A stretch of DNA of 12,426 nucleotides from OMOG01 sp041485845. Lineage in GTDB: Bacteria > Acidobacteriota > Terriglobia > Bryobacterales > Bryobacteraceae. The stretch lies in NCBI GenBank assembly GCA_041485845.1, contig JBGPKH010000217.1:1-12426 (forward strand), read 5' to 3'. This document shows, one piece after another, positions 7,363-12,426 of the stretch. The translations under genes were made by a program, and so were the position numbers. A model generated the notes under the pieces. The model was not told where the DNA came from, did not search any database, and saw nothing but the letters and a program-made list of their open reading frames with translations. The first letter of the stretch is position 1, and the number at the start of each line of letters is the position of its first letter.

Positions 7363-7397
7363 CTCCGCGTGGTCCTCCGCGTCTCCGCGCCTCCGCG
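7363..7397 (+). repeat. CTCCGCG micro-repeat (four units)
   Basis: CTCCGCG occurs at 7363-7369, 7375-7381, 7383-7389 and 7391-7397, so the last three units are spaced by 8. The block is followed by TCAAAA. Similar (CTCCGCGTCTC...) strings are, from memory, common intergenic repeats in several phyla. No coding or structural role is evident here. Confidence 0.6.
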
Positions 7398-7433
7398 TCA
7401 AAACGCGGTTGCCCGTTCGGTTCCGGCTCCGCC

Positions 7434-7449
7434 GACCGAGGGAGCGGTC
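7434..7449 (+). repeat. Short GACCG-AGGGAG-CGGTC stem, half-copy of the dispersed repeat
   Basis: GACCG (7434-7438) pairs with CGGTC (7445-7449) across the loop AGGGAG. The copy at 9674-9691 has the same stem with TTAGGGAG between the arms. The element abuts the promoter region of the next gene. Confidence 0.55.
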
Positions 7450-7459
7450 ATGACTGGGA

Positions 7460-7465
7460 TAGAAT
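7460..7465 (+). promoter_or_regulatory. -10-like TAGAAT before the 7476 gene
   Basis: TAGAAT ends 10 nt before the ATG at 7476, which would leave a leader of only about 3-4 nt. No Shine-Dalgarno is present in CGGTCTTCAT. No good -35 is seen. Confidence 0.4.
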
Positions 7466-7475
7466 CGGTCTTCAT

Positions 7476-8372
7476 ATGCCCCTCTGCCGGGAAGCTCAGG
7501 CGCCGTGTTTCGCCCTCCTCGCGGTGATCGTGCTCTCGCTCCCCCTGCCCGCGCAGGCGCCTGCCGGCGAACCCGATGCCCTCATTCGACAGGCCTTCGG
7601 CCGCCTTTACAATTTCGACTTCCGCGGAGCTCACGACCTACTCGACAGGCACTGCCGCCAATATCCCCAGGACCCGCTGGGTCCCTCGGTCGGCGCGGCC
7701 GCTCATCTGTTCTCCGAGCTAAACCGCCTGAAGATCCTGGAGTTCGACTTCTTCATGGATGACGACAAGGTCGTGGATCGCCGTAAGCTGCGTCCCGATC
7801 CCGCGGCCCGCCTGGCTTTCCTCAAGCAGGTCGAAAATGCGGAGCGTCTGGCGCAGGCGCGGCTCGCCGCCACACCCGACGACCGCGACGCCTTGTTCTC
7901 GCTCTGCATGACCTCCGGATTGGTCACCGACTACGCCGCCCTGATCGAGCGCCGCCGCTGCGGCAGTTTCTCGCTCTCCAAACGCAACCAGACATACGCG
8001 CGCAAACTGCTGGCCCTCAATCCTCCCGTCTACGACGCCTATGCCACCTTTGGCGCCGTCGAGTACGTCGTCGGCAGCCTGCCCTTCTTCCTCCGCTGGT
8101 TCGTGCGCTTCGATCAGATCAAAGGAAGCAAGGAGAAAGCCGCGGAGGACCTGGATCTCGTCGCCCAAAAGGGCAGGTACTACGGACCGCTCGCGCGCAT
8201 TCTGCTGGCTGTGATCCACACCCGTGAGAAGCGCCCCGCCAAGGCCGAAGAGCTGCTGTCCGGGCTGGTCGCCGACTATCCGGAGAATCCCCTGTTCCGC
8301 AAGGAGCTGATCTACGTAGGCAAGTTGGCGCGCGCGGAACGCCCTGCGAACACCAAGACCACACGGCCATAA
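7476..8372 (+). CDS. Secreted helical, TPR-like protein of unknown function
   Basis: The 298-residue product has a signal peptide at about 1-28 (CFALLAVIVLSLPLPAQA). Nearly all the rest looks helical. TPR-like pairs are visible around 34-68 (ALIRQAFGRLYNFDFRGAHD) and 236-286 (ARILLAVIHTREKRPAKAEE), with less regular helices between. The tail after about 286 is short, basic and disordered. There are no catalytic motifs. Exported TPR proteins usually act as binding scaffolds in the periplasm, but the partner is unknown. I chose ATG 7476 over upstream in-frame codons because it starts right at the signal peptide and the upstream sequence is repeat DNA. It stands 31 bp before the next co-oriented gene, which seems to have its own promoter. 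Confidence 0.8.
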   Translation: MPLCREAQAPCFALLAVIVLSLPLPAQAPAGEPDALIRQAFGRLYNFDFRGAHDLLDRHCRQYPQDPLGPSVGAAAHLFSELNRLKILEFDFFMDDDKVVDRRKLRPDPAARLAFLKQVENAERLAQARLAATPDDRDALFSLCMTSGLVTDYAALIERRRCGSFSLSKRNQTYARKLLALNPPVYDAYATFGAVEYVVGSLPFFLRWFVRFDQIKGSKEKAAEDLDLVAQKGRYYGPLARILLAVIHTREKRPAKAEELLSGLVADYPENPLFRKELIYVGKLARAERPANTKTTRP

Positions 8373-8384
8373 CAGCTCGCCCCG

Positions 8385-8397
8385 TGCTATATATATT
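8385..8397 (+). promoter_or_regulatory. Extended -10 (TGCTATATATATT) before the 8404 gene
   Basis: TG at 8385-8386, one base, then TATATA at 8388-8393 forms an extended -10. TATATT at 8392-8397 is an alternative ending 6 nt before the ATG at 8404. Either choice gives a leader of a few bases or none. No Shine-Dalgarno lies in TTGACGCG. The AT-rich run stands out in a GC-rich region. Confidence 0.5.
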
Positions 8398-8403
8398 GAC
8401 GCG

Positions 8404-8805
8404 ATGCACCCTGTGACCCACAGGCAGAGCGACACGCTGGCCGCTCTCAACCGGTTCGGAGTGGTCCCTTTGCCGGACTCCATACGCGGGTCGGGCGCGG
8501 GCATCACCTTCGCCTTCGCCGACCAGCGAGAGGCTCGACTGGTCTTGGCGGACCGCAAGCGTTTCGCCCAGGGCCGGCTCGGCATCCTCCACAGCCGCAT
8601 CGTGGGTGGTGTCGTCACGGAGTACCGTTCCTACCGCACCGGAGGGGAGTACAGCCTGCACGTAGTGATCGGCAGGAAAAGTCGGGCATTCGCCGATCTC
8701 GACCGCTTCAATCCCTACCAGAGCCCGGCCTGCCTGCTGCTGCACGGGTTTCTCGAATTGGCTCCTCACCTGGCCCGCAGACTCGCCACGATTTTTTCAC
8801 GATAG
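8404..8805 (+). CDS. Conserved-looking hypothetical protein, 133 residues
   Basis: I do not recognise this protein. It has no signal peptide and no long hydrophobic segment. It appears to be a small alpha/beta protein: strands around 32-38 (GITFAFA), 43-48 (ARLVLA), 60-72 (GILHSRIVGGVVT) and 83-89 (YSLHVVI), then a C-terminal helical end from about 108 (PACLLLHGFLELAPHLARR). It is rich in Arg and likely basic. Codon use is GC-rich at third positions like its neighbours, which supports a real gene. An extended -10 lies just upstream of the ATG. It precedes the lipoprotein gene by 49 bp, and because that gene has a strong Shine-Dalgarno and no obvious promoter, the two may be co-transcribed. 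An antisense frame over the same region looks like a shadow. Confidence 0.65.
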   Translation: MHPVTHRQSDTLAALNRFGVVPLPDSIRGSGAGITFAFADQREARLVLADRKRFAQGRLGILHSRIVGGVVTEYRSYRTGGEYSLHVVIGRKSRAFADLDRFNPYQSPACLLLHGFLELAPHLARRLATIFSR

Positions 8806-8841
8806 TGCAATCCTGGCGTGGGAATGACGCTGTTCTTTTGT

Positions 8842-8846
8842 GGAGG
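8842..8846 (+). promoter_or_regulatory. GGAGG ribosome binding site that fixes the lipoprotein start at 8855
   Basis: GGAGG is followed by 8 nt and ATG 8855. The in-frame GTG at 8840 overlaps this site, so starting there would bury the Shine-Dalgarno and place an acidic pentapeptide before the lipoprotein signal. Confidence 0.7.
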
Positions 8847-8854
8847 CGAAAGAA

Positions 8855-9388
8855 ATGCGATTCCCAACCATCGTTCTTGCCGTAGCCGGCGCCGCGTTGA
8901 TGACCGGCTGTTCTTCTCTGGTGTCTTTGAACCCGTTCGTCAGCGACCAGGAGGCGGTGATCGATCCGGCTCTAATCGGAGTCTGGGACACCGGTGACGA
9001 CGGCGGCCTGCTGGTCATCCGGCAGTCCGGAAACCACTATACGATCCTTTATTCGGAGAACTCGTCGGCGCTCAAGTTCGAGGCCCGTCTGTTTCGTGCG
9101 GGCGATGCCGAGTTGCTGGATCTGGTCCCGGGCAGCGATGACGGCTTCTCTATCCCAGTCCACACCCTGGTGCGGGTCTGGCCCGGCCAGTCCGAATTGC
9201 GCTGGGCGTTTCTGGAATCCGACTGGCTCAAACAGCAGGCCGTCCAGCAGCTCGCCAGCCAGCCCGCCGGGGACCGGACGCTCCTGACCGCACCCGGCGC
9301 CGCCGTCCGCAGCCTCCTTGGGAAGCTCGGCGACGACGAACGCGCCTACAGCAAGCAGCAGGCCTTTCAGCGCGAAGCCGGGTTCTAG
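8855..9388 (+). CDS. Small lipoprotein of unknown function
   Basis: The product is 177 residues from ATG 8855. The N-terminus is a type II signal peptide with lipobox LMTGC, lipidated Cys19. Residues 43-122 look like a beta-rich fold, starting IGVWDTGDDGGLLVIRQSG and continuing with HYTILYSEN, FEARLFRAGDAELLDLVPG and LRWAFLESDWL. This resembles lipocalin-like or heavy-metal-response lipoproteins that open with a G-x-W motif, but I cannot name a family. The C-terminal third is helical and polar (QQAVQQLASQ). It is anchored in the inner or outer membrane; Ser20 after the Cys favours the outer membrane by the +2 rule of enterobacteria. It may be the second gene of an operon with 8404. Its stop overlaps, tail to tail, the stop of the PIN-domain remnant. 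Confidence 0.78.
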   Translation: MRFPTIVLAVAGAALMTGCSSLVSLNPFVSDQEAVIDPALIGVWDTGDDGGLLVIRQSGNHYTILYSENSSALKFEARLFRAGDAELLDLVPGSDDGFSIPVHTLVRVWPGQSELRWAFLESDWLKQQAVQQLASQPAGDRTLLTAPGAAVRSLLGKLGDDERAYSKQQAFQREAGF

Positions 9389-9622
9389 CGCGGTCCGTCC
9401 TGGGAAAAACCAAATTCGTGCGGGCTACTATGAAACGGGTCCACTGCCGTTACATCGCCGAACCTTTGGCCGGCTTGGAAGTCTTCGCTCAGAAGATAGT
9501 CACAACCGGCCAACTCCGCGGCGCCAACGATCAGGCTGTCCCAGTACGGCCGCGACCCATCGGCCCGCGGAATTGTGCTTGCCGCGTTCCCTGGGATCCA
9601 CCCAATAGATCCGGACGTTGAC
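9385..9622 (-). pseudogene. Remnant of a PIN-domain toxin gene (VapC-like)
   Basis: On the minus strand, 9546 to the TAG at 9387-9385 reads YWDSLIVGAAELAGCDYLLS, then EDFQAGQRFGDVTAVDPF and 16 more residues. This is the typical C-terminal third of VapC-like PIN proteins, with the catalytic acidic residues of YWDALI and SED/TED. A second piece, from about 9622 to about 9550 in another frame, reads NVRIYWVDPRERGKHNSAGR, which resembles the N-terminus of the same subfamily just after the DTN motif. About 60 residues between the pieces are missing, the frames disagree, and the first Asp and any start codon are gone. The 5' break coincides with the palindromic repeat at 9621. No antitoxin gene is seen. 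It cannot encode an active toxin. Confidence 0.72.
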
Positions 9623-9697
9623 GGTCGCGGCTCGGTTATGATTGTGCTGTTTCAGCGTGAGTTACAGAGCCGCGACCGTTAGGGAGCGGTCGACGGG
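9621..9697. repeat. Palindromic GAGCCGCG repeat (13-bp inverted repeat plus copy B)
   Basis: ACGGTCGCGGCTC at 9621-9633 is the exact reverse complement of GAGCCGCGACCGT at 9667-9679, with 33 bp between them. The right arm starts the 31-bp copy B (9667-9697), related to 4422-4452. Within copy B, CGACCG (9673-9678) can instead pair with CGGTCG (9687-9692), so two hairpins compete. The arrangement resembles a REPIN-like or MITE-like unit. Confidence 0.75.
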
Positions 9698-9714
9698 CGA
9701 GAACTTCCCGAAAA

Positions 9715-9724
9715 TGCTTAAGCA
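9715..9724. promoter_or_regulatory. Palindrome TGCTTAAGCA upstream of the kor promoter
   Basis: This perfect 10-bp palindrome lies with its centre about 47 bp before the -10 at 9767, in the position of an upstream regulator site. No known operator is recognised, and a palindrome this short can occur by chance. Confidence 0.25.
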
Positions 9725-9762
9725 CCCTGTATCAGCGGTGATCCACCATTAGCCCCTCATTT

Positions 9763-9772
9763 TGCATATAAT
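9763..9772 (+). promoter_or_regulatory. korAB promoter: extended -10 TGCATATAAT
   Basis: A consensus TATAAT at 9767-9772 follows TGCA. Transcription would start near 9779 and give a leader of about 46 nt. No clear -35 is seen. A Shine-Dalgarno-like GAGGA at 9810-9814 stands 10 nt before ATG 9825. The hexamer would lie inside the coding region if translation began at the upstream in-frame TTG 9762, so 9825 is preferred. Confidence 0.6.
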
Positions 9773-9824
9773 TAAGAGGAACTGTGAACTGGGCACCACT
9801 CTCCTTGCTGAGGACTCCTTATCA

Positions 9825-11669
9825 ATGTCAACTTTAGAGGTTGCTCCGGTTGAGCCTCTCTCCGGCCAATCGGGCCACTCGGTTATCAACGATTTCAGCA
9901 TTCAAATCGCAACAGTCAACGGATCCGGCAGCCAAACCGCCAACTCCGTCCTGATGCGTTCTATCTTTCAAATGGGCATTCCCGTTTCCGGGAAGAATAT
10001 GTTTCCCTCGAACATCGCCGGGCTGCCCACGTGGTTCACCATCCGCGCCAGCAAGCACGGATATATCGGACGGCGTAAGGAAATCGACTTCCTCATCGCC
10101 ATGAACCCCGAGACCGCCCGCGAAGACGTCATGAAGCTCGAAAGCGGCGCCGCCGTGGTCTATGACGAGCCCTTGAAGCTCTCCGAGCTGCGCAGCGACC
10201 TCCACTTCTATCCCGTCCCCTTCGACAAACTGGTCGCGCCCGTCTGCCCCGACGCCAAGCTCCGCAAGCTGGTGCGGAACATGATCTACGACGGTATCGT
10301 GTCCTGGCTGCTCTCCATCGAAATGGAGGAGATCCACAAGGCGCTGGTCAGGCAATTCGGCAAGCGCAAGGCCAAGGCCGCCGAACTGAACTGGGGCGCC
10401 GCCAGGGCCGGCTTCGAGTATGCCGCCAGGACCTTCACCAAGACCGATCCCTACCGCGTTGAGCACATGAACGAAACCGCCGGGAAGATCATCATCGACG
10501 GCAACTCGGCCTGCGCGTTGGGCGCCATGTTCGCCGGCGTCACCGTGGTTACGTGGTATCCCATCACGCCATCCTCGTCGCTGGTCGAATCCCTCATCGG
10601 CTACATGCGGCGCTTCCGCCACGATCCGGAAACCGGCAAGGCCACCTACGCCATCGTGCAGGCCGAAGACGAGCTGGCCTCCATCGGCATGGCGCTCGGC
10701 GCCGGCTGGGCGGGCGCGCGCTCCATGACTGCCACCGCCGGCCCCGGCATCTCGCTCATGTCGGAATTCATCGGCCTCGGCTACTATGCGGAAATCCCCA
10801 CCGTGGTCTTCGACGTCGAGCGCGTCGGCCCCTCCACCGGCCTGCCCACCCGCACCGCCCAGGGCGACATCCTCACCACCGCGCTCCTCTCGCACGGCGA
10901 CACGAAACACCCCCTGATGTTCCCCTGCTCACCCGAAGAGTGCTTCTCCATGGCCATCGAGGCCTTCGATTTTGCCGAGCGCTTCCAGACCCCCGTCTTC
11001 GTCATGACCGATCTCGACCTCGGCATGAACAATTGGATGGCCGATCCCTTCGCATATCCCCAAGCGCCCATCCAGCGCGGCAAGGTGCTCACCGCCGAGG
11101 ATCTCGAAAAGCTCGGCGGCTTCGCCCGCTACAAAGATGTCGATGGCGATGGCGTCGGCTACCGCACCCTGCCCGGCACCAACCACCGCGCGGCTTCCTA
11201 CTTCACCCGCGGCAGCGGCCACAACGAAAAGGCCCAATACACCGAGCGCGAGGACGACTATGTCCACAACATGGATCGCCTGGCGCACAAGTTCGAAGTC
11301 ATGCGCCGGCACGTGCCCGCGCCGGTGGTCCGCATCGCCGGCAAGGCGAAGATCGGCTTCGTCGCCGCAGGCACTTCCGACTATGCGGTCCGCGAAAGCT
11401 GCGACCAGCTCAAGGACGAATACGACATCGAGGCCAGCTACCTCCGCCTGCGTGCCTATCCGTTCACCGACCACCTCACCGGCTTCATCCGCCGCCACGA
11501 CCGCGTCTACGTGGTCGACCAGAACCGCGACGCCCAGTTGCTCGGCCTCATGCGCCTGGAATTCGATCCGGACCTGATCGCCAAGCTGCGCAGCGTGCGA
11601 TACTACGGCGGCCTGCCGCTCGACGCGCGCACCATCACCGACGACATCGTCCGGCAGGAGGGCAAATGA
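9825..11669 (+). CDS. korA: 2-oxoacid (2-oxoglutarate):ferredoxin oxidoreductase, fused gamma-alpha subunit
   Basis: The 614-residue product has the gamma (POR catalytic) domain at about 22-205 fused to the alpha domain at about 220-610. The gamma part shows the small-domain signature VNGSGSQTANSVLMRSIFQM. The alpha part shows the TPP-domain signatures of the family: WYPITPSSSL at 244-253, AEDELASIGMALGAGWAGAR around 280-299, and PSTGLPTRTAQGD at 336-348, whose Arg binds the 2-oxoacid carboxylate. Then come DVDGDGVGYRTLPGT and a C-terminal domain with VVDQNRDAQLLGLMR. With KorB it oxidatively decarboxylates 2-oxoglutarate to succinyl-CoA and reduces ferredoxin, or runs in reverse. The fused gamma-alpha layout matches the two-subunit KorAB type, such as that of Mycobacterium tuberculosis. 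The first 25 or so residues are variable and lie before the domain. 2-Oxoglutarate rather than pyruvate is inferred from overall resemblance, not from a tested residue. It is translationally coupled to korB. Confidence 0.92.
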   Translation: MSTLEVAPVEPLSGQSGHSVINDFSIQIATVNGSGSQTANSVLMRSIFQMGIPVSGKNMFPSNIAGLPTWFTIRASKHGYIGRRKEIDFLIAMNPETAREDVMKLESGAAVVYDEPLKLSELRSDLHFYPVPFDKLVAPVCPDAKLRKLVRNMIYDGIVSWLLSIEMEEIHKALVRQFGKRKAKAAELNWGAARAGFEYAARTFTKTDPYRVEHMNETAGKIIIDGNSACALGAMFAGVTVVTWYPITPSSSLVESLIGYMRRFRHDPETGKATYAIVQAEDELASIGMALGAGWAGARSMTATAGPGISLMSEFIGLGYYAEIPTVVFDVERVGPSTGLPTRTAQGDILTTALLSHGDTKHPLMFPCSPEECFSMAIEAFDFAERFQTPVFVMTDLDLGMNNWMADPFAYPQAPIQRGKVLTAEDLEKLGGFARYKDVDGDGVGYRTLPGTNHRAASYFTRGSGHNEKAQYTEREDDYVHNMDRLAHKFEVMRRHVPAPVVRIAGKAKIGFVAAGTSDYAVRESCDQLKDEYDIEASYLRLRAYPFTDHLTGFIRRHDRVYVVDQNRDAQLLGLMRLEFDPDLIAKLRSVRYYGGLPLDARTITDDIVRQEGK

Positions 11670-12426
11670 GCGCCACCGCGCCTCCTCCGCCCAAGAAAGT
11701 CAACCGCATCGGGCTGGAGGTCTTCAACTACAAGGGAAGTAAGACCACGTTGTGCGCCGGATGCGGGCACAACTCCATTTCCGAGCGCATCGTCGAGTGC
11801 TTCTACGAATTGGGCATCGAGCCCTACTCGGTGGCCAAGTTCTCCGGAATCGGCTGCTCCTCGAAGTCTCCGGCGTACTTCCTCGGCCTGTCCCACGGCT
11901 TCAACGCGGTGCATGGCCGCATGCCTTCCATCGCCACCGGCGCCATCCTCGCCAACCGTAACCTGCTGGGGCTGGGAGTCACCGGCGATGGCGACACCGC
12001 CTCCATCGGAATCGGCCAGTTCATGCATATGGTGCGCCGCAACCTGCCGATGATTTACGTCATCGAGGACAACGGCGTCTACGGGCTCACCAAGGGCCAG
12101 TTCTCCGCCACTGCCGATCTCGGCTCCAAGCTCAAGACCGGCGCCCCCAACGACCTGCCCCCGTTCGATTGCTGCGCACTGGCCCTGAGATGGGGCGCAA
12201 CCTTCGTCGCCCGCTCCTTCAGCGGCGACAAGAAGCAACTCCAGGCCATTCTGAAGACGGCCATCGCCCACAACGGGCTTTCAGTGATTGACGTAGTCTC
12301 GCCCTGCACGACATTCAACGATCATGAAGGCTCCACCAAGAGTTACAGCTACATCAAGGAGCATGACCACATCCTGAATGAACTGGATTTCGTTCCGTAC
12401 TATGACGACATCTCGGTCGAGATCGA
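11666..12426 (+). CDS. korB: 2-oxoacid (2-oxoglutarate):ferredoxin oxidoreductase, beta subunit (3' end beyond window)
   Basis: The frame stays open for 253 codons to the right edge. Cys30 and Cys33 (CAGCGH), Cys64 (GIGCSSK) and Cys214 (SPCTTF) are the four ligands of the 4Fe-4S cluster of this subunit. The TPP-Mg site is GDGD (107-110) followed by EDNGVYGLTKGQFS (134-147). The first 16 or so residues are a Pro/Lys-rich extension before the usual start. Its ATG overlaps the korA stop in ATGA, and AGGAGG at 11656-11661 lies 4 nt before it, so the two genes are co-transcribed and coupled. About 253 residues are seen of a family size near 280-350, so most of the protein, including all cofactor motifs, is in the window. 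Confidence 0.93.
   Translation, partial: MSATAPPPPKKVNRIGLEVFNYKGSKTTLCAGCGHNSISERIVECFYELGIEPYSVAKFSGIGCSSKSPAYFLGLSHGFNAVHGRMPSIATGAILANRNLLGLGVTGDGDTASIGIGQFMHMVRRNLPMIYVIEDNGVYGLTKGQFSATADLGSKLKTGAPNDLPPFDCCALALRWGATFVARSFSGDKKQLQAILKTAIAHNGLSVIDVVSPCTTFNDHEGSTKSYSYIKEHDHILNELDFVPYYDDISVEI

Larger units (their letters stand above)
7160..7475. other. Gene-free spacer filled with short repeats
   Basis: I find no supportable gene in these 316 bp. They hold two GAGCCGCG-type copies (7177-7188, 7249-7264), a tandem pair of small hairpins (7200-7235), four CTCCGCG units (7363-7397), a GACCG/CGGTC stem (7434-7449), and the -10-like element of the next gene. The downstream gene's frame stays open back to 7260 through these repeats, but the translation there is low-complexity and not protein-like. 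Confidence 0.7.
9389..9824. other. Spacer with toxin remnant, palindromic repeat and kor promoter
   Basis: No intact gene is supportable in these 436 bp. The left half is the PIN-domain remnant on the minus strand. The middle (9621-9697) is a palindromic repeat. The right part carries a 10-bp palindrome (9715-9724), an extended -10 (9763-9772) and the korA leader with a Shine-Dalgarno (9810-9814). Plus-strand open frames here are shadows of the remnant. Confidence 0.7.

Noticed and set aside
7260..7475. Upstream extension of the 7476 gene
   Set aside because: The frame is open, but the bases are repeats (CTCCGCG block, GACCG stem) and the extension would hide the clear signal peptide that begins at ATG 7476.
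7719..8618. 299-codon minus-strand frame across the 7476 and 8404 genes
   Set aside because: It spans two plus-strand genes and their spacer, and shows no domain or signal; it is best explained as an antisense shadow.
9762..9824. TTG start giving korA a further 21 residues
   Set aside because: It overlaps the consensus TATAAT at 9767-9772, and a better Shine-Dalgarno precedes ATG 9825.
9834..10910. 358-codon minus-strand open frame opposite korA
   Set aside because: It is the antisense shadow of a gene with GC-rich third positions; its translation is Gly/Ala/Val/Asp-rich with no recognisable domain, while the plus strand encodes all KorA motifs.
1..12426. Defence island, phage, secretion or biosynthetic cluster
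   Set aside because: No intact nuclease, transposase, integrase, helicase, assembly-line or secretion gene is present; the only toxin-like sequence is the broken PIN remnant. The gene set looks like ordinary chromosome with accessory repeats.

Overview
The window looks like chromosomal DNA of an Acidobacteriota bacterium close to the Solibacter/Bryobacter group. The main clue is the 5' part of the leftmost gene, which encodes a secreted module of the TIGR03437 type, a family strongly expanded in Solibacter relatives. Other clues are a DinB-like protein with a signal peptide, a TMTC-like membrane TPR protein, high-GC third codon positions in most genes, and GC-rich palindromic repeats in the intergenic spaces. 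No sequence search was possible, so the lineage is an inference.

Layout, left to right. 1-2204 (minus): 5' part of a secreted TIGR03437 + fibronectin-III repeat protein that runs off the left edge. 2320-3642 (minus): secreted 5'-nucleotidase-family metallophosphoesterase, divergent from 3703-4287 (plus), a DinB-like protein with a signal peptide. 4288-4460: convergent spacer with a double hairpin and one dispersed repeat. 4461-6458 (minus): TMTC-like polytopic membrane protein with TPRs, divergent by 32 bp from 6491-7159 (plus), an FkbM-family methyltransferase. 7160-7475: gene-free, repeat-filled spacer. 7476-8372: secreted helical/TPR-like protein. 8404-8805: unrecognised 133-residue protein. 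8855-9388: small lipoprotein. 9389-9824: spacer holding the wreck of a PIN-domain (VapC-like) toxin gene, a palindromic repeat and the promoter of the next operon. 9825-11669 and 11666-12426 (cut by the right edge): korA-korB, a 2-oxoacid (probably 2-oxoglutarate):ferredoxin oxidoreductase.

How they work together. Only korAB is clearly one functional unit: two subunits of a TPP/iron-sulfur enzyme joined by an ATGA overlap. The TMTC-like gene and the FkbM gene share a very short divergent promoter region and could both act on surface glycans or glycoproteins, but this is conjecture. The 8404 and 8855 genes may form a two-gene operon. The remaining genes look like independent housekeeping or envelope genes.

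I do not see a convincing new multi-gene system. The most interesting signals are non-coding. Seven genes that appear to be first in their transcription unit have a -10-like hexamer 6-11 nt before the start codon and no Shine-Dalgarno, while genes that are internal or have a leader do have one. This suggests widespread leaderless initiation. A GAGCCGCG-cored repeat family occupies three intergenic regions. One palindromic copy lies exactly at the broken 5' end of the PIN-toxin remnant.
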